The notes: generated from the letters alone by a model not told the origin. A stretch of DNA of 48,657 bases from Burkholderiales bacterium (GCA_028864885.1 JAGWLR010000016.1:1-48657); one strand, 5' to 3'; positions 34,301 through 41,601 are shown, counted from the stretch's first letter. Numbers and translations: made by a program.

Positions 34301-35290
34301 GGCGGGCGCGTGCTCTTGGTCGAAGACCAGCCGCTCAACCAAGAGCTGGCCTGCGATCTGCTGGAGCGTGCTGGCCTGAGCGTGGTCACGGCCCTCAACG
34401 GCCAGGAAGCGCTCGACAAGCTGCGCCGCGAAGGCCCTTTTGACGGCGTGCTGATGGACTGCCAGATGCCCGTCATGGACGGCTACACCGCGGCCCAGCG
34501 CATCCGCGCCGAGCAGGCCTGGGCCACCCTGCCCATCATCGCGATGACCGCCAGCGCCATGGCCTCTGACCGCGAGCGCGTGCTCCAATCGGGCATGAAC
34601 GACCACATCACCAAGCCGCTCGATCTGAACCAGATGTTCACCATCATGGCGCGCTGGATCGTGCCGGCCAAGCCCGCCATGGGTCACGAATCGACCGAAG
34701 CGCGGCGGCCCGCCATGCCCTTGACCTCGGCGCTCGACACCGTCGATGGGCTCGCCCGCTGCATGGGCAACCTCGATTTGTATCGCCGCCTGGTCAAAGG
34801 CTTTGCCAAAACCCAGAAAGACTTTGCCGAGCGCTTTGCCGCCGTTGAACAAGACGCCGAACAAGCCATCCAGATCACCCACACCCTCAAGGGACTGGCA
34901 GGCAACATTGGCGCCCGCGCCCTCTTGGCGGCGGCCAACGAACTGGAACAGGCTTTGCACAACGGCCTGGATCACCAGGCAGCGCTCACGCTCACGCTGG
35001 ATGAGTTGCCCCGGGTGCTGACCGACATCGCCCAGCTGCAACAAGCCGAAACCCAAGCTAGCGACTCAGCCCAGGAACTGGCACGCAACCCTCGTCTGCA
35101 AGCCTACTGGGATCAACTGACCGAGCTGATTGCCGGCAGCGAAGCCCAAGCCAGCGATGTGCTGCAAGAGGCCCTGCATGAATGGCCTGAGCTGCACCAG
35201 GTGCCAGCCGTGCAACAACTCAAGAAAGCGCTCGATCAGTACGACTTCGATGTGGCCGCGGTGGCCCTCAGCGAGCTCACATCGGCGTAG
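31322..35290 (+). CDS. Large hybrid sensor kinase (CACHE-like, PAS-PAS, HisKA, HATPase, REC-REC, HPt)
   Basis: The 1322-residue protein is a complete phosphorelay in one chain. It has a transmembrane helix at about 17-37, a large periplasmic double-CACHE-like sensor (40-315; IYVTDPYGTVLGDSLF, FFVSARIGERNEPIGMVVV), a second helix (about 325-345), two PAS domains (365-610), HisKA with SHEIRTPMN (His about 610), HATPase with NLSNNAIKFT and GGTGLGLTIS, two receivers (Asp about 901 in LLTDWKMPGMDG; Asp about 1046 in LMDCQMPVMDG) and a C-terminal HPt domain (His about 1187 in ITHTLKGLAGN). The ATG at 31322 has AGGAGAGGG upstream. It converges with and overlaps by 14 bases a REC-HD-GYP gene, a likely phosphorelay target by analogy to RpfC-RpfG. 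Confidence 0.93.
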   Translation: MPNARAQHALSAIASRLTKYILGWSVAVLLASFWLIHDRVDQHRHDEIQAGQYRLSSLHESLNLTFQQLTGLSRALGRQHAILDFLSHIHIEWSSAMSESDRALFTKALRARADVRELSNTLRDAATDSQVGQIYVTDPYGTVLGDSLFETTSSTLGANYRTRAYFTQAIENAVDLQFRVGRQSKTPSFFVSARIGERNEPIGMVVVRQDSTAMNRLMGDTSRQLYVTDPNGVVLMSNVGTDMLHRIVLPTSSPVDDNTLSNLYQQVPKTLNWSTNSTEVRGRSYVTIDKDGQRYLALSSALDYGHLTLWTLIPLSDENDLILGWVSGMTLVLFIGYAFLVFRTQRAQRIEALTTARQELENMTRALPLTIFRYDQPVRGTGRFSFLGGGVADRFGVTADTLQEDPTLPWRLAKLDLLEPPTAPIEFVVDSNGSPRWIRCESQVTTHPDGSRTFNGFWEDITERKHLHSQLEVVFNNAPLGFIYYNDNLEVVRCNQAALTLFGASDTQALQGLQPHRPPMSPVMDETTLTAMRSSFVEKLQHGEVARFEWRYTRLDGTPFDADVVAMPLMIDGKHMECAILQDITARKQAEAAAEEAALAKSRFLANMSHEIRTPMNAVLGMTHLALMDELPERARNYVDKAHRAASNLLQILNDVLDVSKIESGKLELERTDFQLETVISHIVDVLGVKAEEKGLELLFTAPPDIPTSLIGDPTRLGQILINLSNNAIKFTSQGEIIIGCEVQRLEPDFVTLHFWVKDTGIGMNTEQLDRVFQPFMQGDSSTTRQFGGTGLGLTISRQLTELMEGRIWVGSQPNHGSTFHFTARFGLQTEPINRRALLANELKDKHALLVDDNPAARDVLGEMIRRLGLSVDVANGGEQALALMDQAFKSGQPHHILLTDWKMPGMDGIDLAKRALDIPPEHRPCVLLVTAFARDEAIKAAQGVGLAGVLTKPVTPSTLLDTLAHALGKEITPAPAIRSISKFLQTAQRQLAGGRVLLVEDQPLNQELACDLLERAGLSVVTALNGQEALDKLRREGPFDGVLMDCQMPVMDGYTAAQRIRAEQAWATLPIIAMTASAMASDRERVLQSGMNDHITKPLDLNQMFTIMARWIVPAKPAMGHESTEARRPAMPLTSALDTVDGLARCMGNLDLYRRLVKGFAKTQKDFAERFAAVEQDAEQAIQITHTLKGLAGNIGARALLAAANELEQALHNGLDHQAALTLTLDELPRVLTDIAQLQQAETQASDSAQELARNPRLQAYWDQLTELIAGSEAQASDVLQEALHEWPELHQVPAVQQLKKALDQYDFDVAAVALSELTSA

Positions 35291-36344
35291 CGTCGGTCAT
35301 CGCTCCGCGATCATCTGAATACAGATCCATCACCTTCAGGATCTCGAACTGCTGCTGCAAGAAGCAATCCAGCAGATGCGGATCGAAATGCTTGCCGCGG
35401 TCTTCGGTCATGATGGCCAGTGCCTGAGACACCGGTATCGGCTCTTTGTAGGGGCGTCGGTTCACCAAGGCGTCGAACACATCGGCAATGGCCACGATGC
35501 GGCCAAACATGGGGATCTGTTCGCCTTTGAGGCCTTGCGGGTAGCCTGAACCATCCCAGCGTTCATGGTGCGTCAAGGCAATGGTGCGGGCCGTGGCCAG
35601 CAACTCATTGTCATGCTTGCCAATGATGTCAGCCCCGATCTGCGGATGGGTGCGAATCACCTGGCGCTCTTCATCCGTCAGGGGCCCGGGCTTGAGCAGG
35701 ATCTGATCGGGGATCCCAATCTTGCCCACATCGTGCATGGCCGCCGTCTGAAACAACAACTGCAAGGCCTCTGGCCCCAAACCGGCCTGCTGGCCGATCA
35801 GGCGAGCCACATGGCTCATGCGGATCACGTGGTTGCCGGTTTCGTTGTCCTTGTATTCGGCCGCACGACCCAGGCGCCGGATGATCTGCTGGCGCGTGGC
35901 CACTAGTTCACTGGTGCGTTGCGCCACCATGCGCTCCAGCTCACGGGTCTGGTCATACAAGGCCAAGTGCGTGCGCACCCGCGCCTGCACCAGCGGTGGG
36001 CTGATGGGCTTGGTGATGTAGTCCACCGCCCCGATCGCCAGGCCCAGGCTTTCGTCTTCGATGGTCGACATCGCCGTCACGAAAATGATCGGGATGCGGC
36101 GGCGGTCCGGATTGGCCTTGATGCGCCGGCACACCTCGTGCCCGCTGAGGTCGGGCATCATGATGTCCAGCAAGATCAAATCAGGCGGCTCATCCGAATA
36201 GGCGATCTGCAAGGCCTTTTCGCCTGAAGTGGCCACCTTGATGCGGTACTCACTGCCCAACACGCGAGACAAGAGCTCGATGTTCTGAGGGGAGTCATCG
36301 GCCACCAGAATGGTCGCCCTGCGCAGACCGCTGGTGGCACTCAT
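35277..36344 (-). CDS. Response regulator with HD-GYP cyclic di-GMP phosphodiesterase domain
   Basis: The 355-residue protein has a receiver domain (about 10-125; acceptor Asp 60 in LILLDIMMPDLSG, acidic pair ADD), a coiled linker (LERMVAQRTSELVATRQQI) and an HD-GYP domain (about 155-330). The catalytic signatures are complete: MHDVGKIGIPD, HPQIGADI, HHERWDGSGYP and GRIVAIADVFDAL, so it should hydrolyse cyclic di-GMP when phosphorylated. The architecture is that of RpfG. It begins one base after the stop of a cyclic-nucleotide-binding gene, and its 3' end overlaps the opposing hybrid kinase gene. Two membrane diguanylate cyclases elsewhere in the window make the opposite reaction. Confidence 0.94.
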   Translation of the reverse strand: MSATSGLRRATILVADDSPQNIELLSRVLGSEYRIKVATSGEKALQIAYSDEPPDLILLDIMMPDLSGHEVCRRIKANPDRRRIPIIFVTAMSTIEDESLGLAIGAVDYITKPISPPLVQARVRTHLALYDQTRELERMVAQRTSELVATRQQIIRRLGRAAEYKDNETGNHVIRMSHVARLIGQQAGLGPEALQLLFQTAAMHDVGKIGIPDQILLKPGPLTDEERQVIRTHPQIGADIIGKHDNELLATARTIALTHHERWDGSGYPQGLKGEQIPMFGRIVAIADVFDALVNRRPYKEPIPVSQALAIMTEDRGKHFDPHLLDCFLQQQFEILKVMDLYSDDRGAMTDATPM

Positions 36345-36345
36345 G

Positions 36346-36813
36346 TCAAGCCGACGGGATGTGGCGCATCATGTTGGCGCGCATCCGCACGGCCATCACG
36401 GCGCCGGCTGCGCGCACCACTTCCACGGCCACCGAGGGCACACGTGCGGCCAGTTCTTCAAAACGAGGCAGGCGCAAGGCAAACACCACGCAAGGGGTCA
36501 TGGCTTCGACGTTGGCGGTGCGGGGGCCATCGGCAAACATGCCCGGCTCACCGATCATCGCGCCCGGACGCAAGATGGCAATCCGCGACGCACCAGGCGC
36601 CAGGCCTGTCACGAACACCTGCAAGGAACCCTGCCCCAGAAAGTAGACCGTGCGGTCATGGTCGCCCTGTTTGACCAACAGATCGCCCGAGCGCAGCTCG
36701 TGCCGCGTCAGGTACTGGCCAAACGTGCGCCACTGCTGAGGATCCAGCCGGGGCCGGAAAGCGTCCTCTGTGTTCAGCGTCTGAATCGCCTGAATCAGCT
36801 CGGTTACCTGCAT
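36346..36813 (-). CDS. Cyclic nucleotide-binding domain protein without DNA-binding domain
   Basis: The 155-residue protein is essentially one CAP-type cyclic-nucleotide-binding domain (about residues 25-145). It shows SGDLLVKQGDHDRTVYFLGQGSLQVFV, the phosphate-binding-cassette region ILRPGAMIGEPGMFADGPRTANVEAM and a C-terminal helix. The cassette (GEPGMF...RTANV) keeps the Gly-Glu and Arg typical of cyclic-nucleotide binders. There is no HTH, so it is not a Crp-like transcription factor; it may be a regulatory partner. It lies one base upstream of the REC-HD-GYP gene, strongly suggesting coupled expression, and could connect cAMP or another nucleotide to cyclic di-GMP breakdown. That connection is inference. 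Confidence 0.85.
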   Translation of the reverse strand: MQVTELIQAIQTLNTEDAFRPRLDPQQWRTFGQYLTRHELRSGDLLVKQGDHDRTVYFLGQGSLQVFVTGLAPGASRIAILRPGAMIGEPGMFADGPRTANVEAMTPCVVFALRLPRFEELAARVPSVAVEVVRAAGAVMAVRMRANMMRHIPSA

Positions 36814-36829
36814 CTTTGCCTCAAATGTC

Positions 36830-36881
36830 GCGCGCGAGCGCGCAAGCTAGTCAATTTAATCGATCCCCATCGCGGCGCGAT
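36830..36881. promoter_or_regulatory. Palindrome pair between mnmE and the cyclic-nucleotide-binding gene
   Basis: The 86-base gap holds GCGCGC-GA-GCGCGC (36830-36843) and ATCGCGGCGCGAT (36869-36881, symmetrical around one base). No T-tracts follow either. They could be operators for the cyclic-nucleotide-binding and HD-GYP genes, or simply structured RNA after mnmE. Their role is unknown. Confidence 0.4.
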
Positions 36882-36899
36882 CAACGTGTTGCGTAGAGG

Positions 36900-38327
36900 C
36901 TATTTGCCAATACAAAACCGCGTAAAGATCTCGCCCAATAAATCATCGGGGGTGAATGCACCCGTGATGGTTCCCAGTGCATTGTGCGCCAGACGCAATT
37001 CTTCTGCCATCAGGTCCAACGCGCCATCGGCCAACGCCGCGTGATTTTGTGCGGCATGAACATGTTCACGCGCCTGCCGCAAAGATTGCACATGCCGCTG
37101 CCGGGCAATGAAAACCCCTTCCTGCGTGGCCTGCCAACCGGCCAGCTGCAACAGGGTTTGGCGCAGCTCATGCAAGCCTTCTCCTGTTTTCGCGGACAAG
37201 GTCAGGGCACGGGCCTCGGGGTCGGCCGGCGTCGGCATCGCGACGGCATCGGGCGCATCCACCTTGTTGTAGACGTGGATCACGGGCACATGCCGCGGCA
37301 AGCGCCGCTCGATTTCACCATCCGCTTGGGCATAGATCGGATCGACCAAGCGCGTCAGGTCATGCAGAAACAGCACCGCGTCGGCGCCTTCGATGGCTTC
37401 CCAGCTGCGCGCCATGCCAATGCGCTCGACCTCGTCGGTGGCTTCGTGGTCGGCCCGCAAGCCGGCCGTGTCGATCACATGCAAGGGCACGCCTTCGATC
37501 TGGATCGTTTCGCTCACTTTGTCGCGGGTGGTGCCCGCGATCGGCGTGACGATGGCCAGTTCGGCTCCGGCCAGGGCATTGAGCAAAGAGCTCTTGCCCG
37601 CATTGGGCTGGCCTGCCAGCACCACCTGCAGGCCTTCACGCAGCAAGGCGCCTTGTCGGGCCTGAACCAGCACCTTGTCCAGTTGCGCCGCAATGCGCTC
37701 CAGCTTGCCGCGCGCATCGGCCTTTTCCAGAAAATCAATTTCTTCTTCCGGAAAGTCCAGCGTCGCCTCCACCAGCATGCGCAGATTGATCATGCGCTCG
37801 CGCAGGTCTTCGATCTCTTTGGAAAACACGCCGCCCAGCGAGCGGCTGGCCGAGCGAGCCGCCGCCTCGGTGCTGGCGTCGATCAGGTCGGCAATCGCTT
37901 CGGCCTGGGCCAGGTCAATCTTGTCGTTCAAGAACGCCCTTTGGGTGAACTCGCCCGGTTCGGCCAAGCGCAAGCCGCTCAACCGGGCGTGCCCCGTTTC
38001 GGGATCGGTCTCGGCCGCCGCCTCCAGGCAGCGGGCCAGCAGCAGTTGCATCACCACCGGGCCGCCGTGGCCCTGCAGCTCCAGCACGTCTTCGCCGGTG
38101 TAGCTGTGCGGCCCCGGAAAGTACAGGGCCAGCCCATGGTCAAGCGCTTCCCCGTGCGCGTCTTTGAACGGCCCATACACGGCCTGACGCGGCGGCAACC
38201 CTCGGCCCAGCAAGGCCTGGATCAACGACCCCAAGCCCTTGCCTGACACCCGCACGATGCCCACCGCCCCACGGCCAGAAGCCGTGGCAATCGCCACGAT
38301 GGGCTGAGCCCGCTCATTCCAAGACAT
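36900..38327 (-). CDS. mnmE: tRNA modification GTPase MnmE (TrmE)
   Basis: MnmE is the GTPase partner of MnmG in modifying wobble uridine 34 of tRNA. The 475-residue protein has the N-terminal tetrahydrofolate-binding domain ([37 protein letters not shown]), a helical domain, and an inserted G domain (about 220-395) with [11 protein letters not shown], the TTRD switch (IAGTTRDK), DTAGL and NKVD. It ends in the conserved FTRFCIGK with the catalytic-site Cys. I chose the ATG at 38327, preceded by GAAGGTG at proper spacing, over a GTG five codons upstream. It lies downstream of yidC, but a bidirectional terminator and a small opposing gene separate the two. Confidence 0.97.
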   Translation of the reverse strand: MSWNERAQPIVAIATASGRGAVGIVRVSGKGLGSLIQALLGRGLPPRQAVYGPFKDAHGEALDHGLALYFPGPHSYTGEDVLELQGHGGPVVMQLLLARCLEAAAETDPETGHARLSGLRLAEPGEFTQRAFLNDKIDLAQAEAIADLIDASTEAAARSASRSLGGVFSKEIEDLRERMINLRMLVEATLDFPEEEIDFLEKADARGKLERIAAQLDKVLVQARQGALLREGLQVVLAGQPNAGKSSLLNALAGAELAIVTPIAGTTRDKVSETIQIEGVPLHVIDTAGLRADHEATDEVERIGMARSWEAIEGADAVLFLHDLTRLVDPIYAQADGEIERRLPRHVPVIHVYNKVDAPDAVAMPTPADPEARALTLSAKTGEGLHELRQTLLQLAGWQATQEGVFIARQRHVQSLRQAREHVHAAQNHAALADGALDLMAEELRLAHNALGTITGAFTPDDLLGEIFTRFCIGK

Positions 38328-38507
38328 TCCAATCACCTTCACACATCGACCACGTCGCTGGCCGAATTGTCATCTGCCTTGAGCCGTGCAGCACTTGATT
38401 CGTCGGCCCAGGGTCACAGGTCATTCATGGTTAACCCTTAAATTGGCATTCAACTTGCAACTGAACGGCAGACCCTTTCGTCTTGCACAAAAACCGGGAG
38501 AAGCACC
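38328..38507. other. Intergenic region upstream of mnmE and the small membrane protein gene
   Basis: The 180 bases between the divergent starts are less GC-rich than the neighbouring genes and include a GGTTAACC palindrome-like stretch near 38430. No gene, tRNA or certain promoter is seen; it must hold the promoters of mnmE and of the 41-codon gene. Confidence 0.4.
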
Positions 38508-38633
38508 ATGGCCCACTCACTCAATGACCTGATCCTGATCAGCCAGCCCAATGGCGACCTGCCTCTGTGGCCCCTTTTGTGTGCATCGCTGCTGGTCGCG
38601 GTGATGATCCTGCGCCGCCGCCGGGCAGACTGA
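38508..38633 (+). CDS. Small (41-residue) single-pass membrane protein, unknown
   Basis: An ATG with GGGAGA eight bases upstream opens a 41-codon frame ending in TGA. The peptide has a short polar N terminus (MAHSLNDLILISQPNGD), one hydrophobic segment (about residues 18-36; PLWPLLCASLLVAVMIL) and a terminal basic cluster RRRRAD. The positive-inside rule places the C terminus in the cytoplasm. The helix followed by arginines resembles the tail of sorting signals such as PEP-CTERM, but there is no protein body before it. It is followed after 20 bases by a bidirectional terminator and is opposite in strand to yidC and mnmE. I do not know a family; the evidence is the ribosome site, the terminator and the membrane-like composition. 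Confidence 0.6.
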   Translation: MAHSLNDLILISQPNGDLPLWPLLCASLLVAVMILRRRRAD

Positions 38634-38647
38634 ATGCCCACTCCATG

Positions 38648-38682
38648 AAAAAAGCCGCCTGATTCACACCAGGCGGCTTTTG
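38648..38682. terminator. Bidirectional Rho-independent terminator between the small gene and yidC
   Basis: GCCGCCTG (38654-38661) pairs with CAGGCGGC (38670-38677) around an 8-base loop. TTTT follows on the plus strand and, because of AAAAAA before the stem, TTTTTT follows on the minus strand. It serves both the 41-codon gene and the rpmH-yidC operon. Confidence 0.93.
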
Positions 38683-38700
38683 CTTGTCAGCAAGACGGGC

Positions 38701-40389
38701 TTACTTGGTCACACCCAGCTGTTTGTTGATCACCCACTGTTGGGCAATCGACAACAGGTTGTTGGTCAACCAGTACAGCACCAGGCCTGCGGGGAAGAAG
38801 AAGAACATCACGCTGAACAGCAGCGGCATGATCCACATCATCTTGGCCTGAACAGGATCCGGTGGCGTGGGGTTCAACCACGTCTGCAACAAGGTGGAAC
38901 CGGTCATCAACGCGGGAAGCACATAGAACGGATCCTTCACCGACAAGTCGGTGATCCACCCAATCCAGGGCGCGTTGCGGATCTCGACCGACGACGACAG
39001 CACCGAGTACAGCGCGATGAACACCGGAATCTGGATCAGGATGGGCAAGCAGCCGCCAATCGGGTTGACCTTTTCTTCGCGGTAGATCTTCAGCATCTCC
39101 TGCTGCATCTTCTGCGGGTCATCCTTCAGGTTCTCGCGCAGGGTCTGAATGCGGGGGTTCAGGGCCTTCATCTTCGCCATCGAACGATAGGCGCTGGCGT
39201 TCAGCCAGAAGAAGGCCGCCTTCAGCAACACCACCAGCGACACGATCGCCCAGCCCCAGTTGCCGATCAAGCCATGCAGCTTGTCGAGCAGCCAGAACAG
39301 AGGCGCCGCCATGATGTGCGTCCAGCCATAGTCTTTCACGTACTCCAGGCCAGGGGCCAGGGCACGCAGCTTGTTTTCTTCCTGCGGGCCGACGAACAAG
39401 GTGGCATCGAAGGTTTTGCTCTGGCCGGCGGCGATCTCACCCAGGTTGAACAACATGCCGGTGGCGTACAGATCGGTGGCGAGCTTCTTGGCAAAGAACT
39501 CACGCGGGATCGGGTCGTTTTGCAACCAGGCCGAGGCGAAGTGATGCTGCACCATCGCCACCCAGCCGTTGTTGTCGGTCTTCTCGAAATCGGCCTTGCC
39601 TTCGTCCAGATGCTTGAAATCCAACTTCTGGTACTTGCCCTTGGAGTTGAACACCGCCATGCCGGTGTACGACACGGGGCCACCCATGAAGGCCGGACCA
39701 TGCGGGCCAGCGGGCTTGCTGCCGTCGCGCTCGATCTGCACATACAACTCAGGCTTGATCGCCTGGGCCGAAGCGTTCACCACCTCATCCTTGACATCAA
39801 TGGCATAGTTGTCGCGCTTGAAGGTGTAGGTCTTGACAAGCTTGACCCCGTTGACCGGCAGCGACTCCAGCTTCACCACCAGCTCATTGGCGCCTTCGGC
39901 CAGGGTGCGATCCTTGGTCAGCACCACGAAGGGTGTGGTGTGATTGGGCAAGGCCTGGCCCGCCGACTGGCCAATCAGACCCGTCTCGGCCACATAGGTA
40001 TGGGTGGCGGTCTTGTCCAGCACCACCATGTGCTGGGTGGTGTCTTCCTGAGACATTTCCTTGAGCAGCTCCACCTTGACCAAGCTGCCGCCATGCGAAT
40101 CGATGGTGGCCTTGACCACGTCGGTCGTGATGGTCACCAGTTCGTGGGGCGCTTCCACAGCGGCCGAGGCAGCTACCGCAGCGGCAGCCGCGGCTGGTGT
40201 ACCAGGCAAAGCCGAGGCCGCAGCAGGCACAGTGTTGGCGCTGGCGGCCGAAGCGGGACCCTGGGCCACTGCCGCGGGCGCCGGTGCAAACAGAGACGGC
40301 TGTCCGGTGTGGCGCAACCAACCATCCCACAACATCAGCAGCGAGAGGGCGAACACCGACCACAGCAAGGTGCGACGCAAATCGTTCAT
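38701..40389 (-). CDS. yidC: Membrane protein insertase YidC
   Basis: YidC inserts and folds proteins in the inner membrane, alone or with Sec. The 562-residue protein has an N-terminal anchor helix (TLLWSVFALSLLMLWDGWL), an Ala-rich linker, a large periplasmic P1 domain (about 90-340) and the conserved C-terminal five-helix core (about 355-555; GNWGWAIVSLVVLLKAAFF, MKALNPRIQTLRE, PIGGCLPILIQIPVFIALY, FPAGLVLYWLTNNLLS). The hydrophilic groove Arg is expected in the AAFFWLNASAYRSM region. It is the last gene of rpmH-rnpA-yidD-yidC; its ATG overlaps the yidD stop by four bases. The length is the usual one for proteobacteria (548 in E. coli). Confidence 0.98.
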   Translation of the reverse strand: MNDLRRTLLWSVFALSLLMLWDGWLRHTGQPSLFAPAPAAVAQGPASAASANTVPAAASALPGTPAAAAAAVAASAAVEAPHELVTITTDVVKATIDSHGGSLVKVELLKEMSQEDTTQHMVVLDKTATHTYVAETGLIGQSAGQALPNHTTPFVVLTKDRTLAEGANELVVKLESLPVNGVKLVKTYTFKRDNYAIDVKDEVVNASAQAIKPELYVQIERDGSKPAGPHGPAFMGGPVSYTGMAVFNSKGKYQKLDFKHLDEGKADFEKTDNNGWVAMVQHHFASAWLQNDPIPREFFAKKLATDLYATGMLFNLGEIAAGQSKTFDATLFVGPQEENKLRALAPGLEYVKDYGWTHIMAAPLFWLLDKLHGLIGNWGWAIVSLVVLLKAAFFWLNASAYRSMAKMKALNPRIQTLRENLKDDPQKMQQEMLKIYREEKVNPIGGCLPILIQIPVFIALYSVLSSSVEIRNAPWIGWITDLSVKDPFYVLPALMTGSTLLQTWLNPTPPDPVQAKMMWIMPLLFSVMFFFFPAGLVLYWLTNNLLSIAQQWVINKQLGVTK

Positions 40390-40688
40390 GAGCGAGGTGA
40401 ATCCGACGAGGGTTTAGAAAAAGAAAACAGGCGCGGGGCTTGTTCAGGCACGGGATCATGCCCTCCTGCACAAGCCGGGTGACACCGAAGCAAACGACGG
40501 GCCGCCAGATACGAGCCCGCAGCCGGACCGTGGCGCTCCAACGCCTGCAAAGCGTATTGAGAACAAGTGGGCGTGAACCGACAGGCCGACCCCAGCCATG
40601 GGCTGAGAAAAAACCGGTATCCACGGACCAAACCCATCAGCACCGCGTTGACGGCACGAGACAGCCAGCCTACCACGGCCTTCATCAT
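40386..40688 (-). CDS. yidD: Membrane protein insertion efficiency factor YidD
   Basis: YidD is a small membrane-associated factor that helps YidC-dependent insertion. The 100-residue protein has the full signature: LVRGYRFFLSPWLGSACRFTPTCSQYALQALERHG, with its three conserved cysteines (the third in LLRCHPAC). The ATG at 40688 overlaps the rnpA stop by four bases (ATGA), and its own stop overlaps the yidC start likewise, so rnpA, yidD and yidC are translationally chained. A more distal GTG start would lie wholly within rnpA and is rejected. The C-terminal tail (EQAPRLFSFSKPSSDSPRS) is variable in the family. Confidence 0.96.
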   Translation of the reverse strand: MMKAVVGWLSRAVNAVLMGLVRGYRFFLSPWLGSACRFTPTCSQYALQALERHGPAAGSYLAARRLLRCHPACAGGHDPVPEQAPRLFSFSKPSSDSPRS

Positions 40689-41161
40689 GATTGCCCCTTT
40701 CGCGTGATCAGACGCGACCATAGTTCATCCAGTTCCTGGCGAACAGCGGCACTGAGGGCATCAGAGGCGGCAGAAGGGAATTGCTGTTGATCGAAAGGGG
40801 CCCGCAAGCGCAAGACCCAGCCTGACACGTCCATGCCAAAGCGCCCCGAAGCCATGACAGCCGGGGCGTGACGACGCAAGGCTTCGCGAGCCTGATGCCT
40901 CAACAGGGATCGGGTCACCGAACGACGAGCCAGACGCTTGGGAAACACCACCCCGAATCGCCAGTCATCCACAGGGACGTCGACGCCTGTAGCGGCGTCT
41001 GTTGACAACTCAGGGTCTGCAGCCGATTGAGCAGGGGCAAGAGCCCCTTGGCGCAGCAAGGTATGCAACACGAAATGATTCGTGCGAGCCACTGGGCGCG
41101 TTGCCAAGGCCTGTTGAAAGTCAGACGCTTTCAGGCTAGGGCGGCGCACAGCAGGCAACAA
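40685..41161 (-). CDS. rnpA: Ribonuclease P protein component RnpA
   Basis: RnpA is the protein subunit of RNase P, which cuts the 5' leader from precursor tRNAs. The protein of up to 158 residues has SLKASDFQQALA at the N terminus, RTNHFVLH, FGVVFPKRLARRSVTRSLLRHQAREALRRH (the RNR-type RNA-binding helix, somewhat altered) and GWVLRLRAPF. The family motif is usually KKxxxxAVxRNxxKR; here it reads KRLARRSVTRSLLRHQ, a common betaproteobacterial variant. The start is uncertain: TTG at 41161 gives the full length, but GTG at 41149 leaves the usual few residues before the first conserved Leu. No clear ribosome site is seen, as is frequent when rnpA follows rpmH closely (67 bases). Confidence 0.93.
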   Translation of the reverse strand: MLPAVRRPSLKASDFQQALATRPVARTNHFVLHTLLRQGALAPAQSAADPELSTDAATGVDVPVDDWRFGVVFPKRLARRSVTRSLLRHQAREALRRHAPAVMASGRFGMDVSGWVLRLRAPFDQQQFPSAASDALSAAVRQELDELWSRLITRKGQS

Positions 41162-41228
41162 AAGAGACTAAGCAGGGGCCGTGACAGACGGGCCCCGGTC
41201 ACAACTGGTCAGGCCGAAACGGCGCCGA

Positions 41229-41363
41229 TTACAGAGCGATGCGCTTGCGGCCCTTGGCGCGACGAGCGTTGATCACCTTGCGGCCGCCCTTGGTCTTCAT
41301 GCGAACCAGGAAACCGTGAGTACGGGCGCGACGGGTCTTGGAAGGTTGGTAAGTGCGTTTCAT
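41229..41363 (-). CDS. rpmH: 50S ribosomal protein L34 (RpmH)
   Basis: The 44-residue frame encodes L34: [19 protein letters not shown], then [10 protein letters not shown] and [11 protein letters not shown], matching the family along its whole length. The ATG at 41363 has AAGGATC just upstream. L34 is part of the large ribosomal subunit. It is the first gene of the rpmH-rnpA-yidD-yidC operon, transcribed away from dnaA from a good promoter at 41449-41477. Confidence 0.98.
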   Translation of the reverse strand: MKRTYQPSKTRRARTHGFLVRMKTKGGRKVINARRAKGRKRIAL

Positions 41364-41448
41364 GATGATCCTTCATCTTGTGATGTCACCCCGCGATGCA
41401 ATTGCCGTGGGGCCTCATTCCGGCAAATACAAACCGGACGAACCCGCG

Positions 41449-41477
41449 ATTACACCAAACTTTTGGCCATTGGTCAA
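41449..41477 (-). promoter_or_regulatory. Strong sigma-70 promoter of the rpmH operon
   Basis: On the minus strand TTGACC (41472-41477) and TGTAAT (41449-41454) are separated by exactly 17 bases, and TGG before the -10 gives an extended -10 element. Each hexamer has five of six consensus bases. Transcription would start near 41442, about 80 bases before the rpmH ATG. Confidence 0.78.
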
Positions 41478-41529
41478 CGGGCCCATCCATTACAGGCTTG
41501 CCCTGTCAGAAAATCCGCCTGCAAAAATC

Positions 41530-41538
41530 TGTGGATAA
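41530..41538 (-). promoter_or_regulatory. DnaA box upstream of dnaA
   Basis: TGTGGATAA is a perfect reverse-orientation match to TTATCCACA. It lies five bases before the -35 box of the putative dnaA promoter, so DnaA bound here could repress or tune its own gene; it may also belong to oriC. Confidence 0.85.
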
Positions 41539-41542
41539 CCTG

Positions 41543-41571
41543 TTCCCAACCCTCCGATCGGGGCTTAGAAT
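41543..41571 (+). promoter_or_regulatory. Putative dnaA promoter
   Basis: TTCCCA (41543-41548) and TAGAAT (41566-41571) with a 17-base spacer match consensus at four and five of six positions. The start would be near 41578, giving a leader of about 24 bases to the dnaA ATG. Confidence 0.65.
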
Positions 41572-41601
41572 TCGCCCCCCAGCCCAGCACTTGTTCACAA
41601 C

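Noticed and set aside
36984-38246. A 420-codon open frame on the plus strand opposite mnmE
   Set aside because: Composition and lack of any motif show it to be an antisense shadow common in GC-rich DNA.
38680-40482. A 600-codon open frame on the plus strand opposite yidC
   Set aside because: It is a shadow of yidC: Gln/His/Arg-rich, no domains and no ribosome site, while yidC is certain on the other strand.
40965-40973. TCATCCACA as a DnaA box in rnpA
   Set aside because: One mismatch, isolated within a coding region and not near the box clusters; probably chance.
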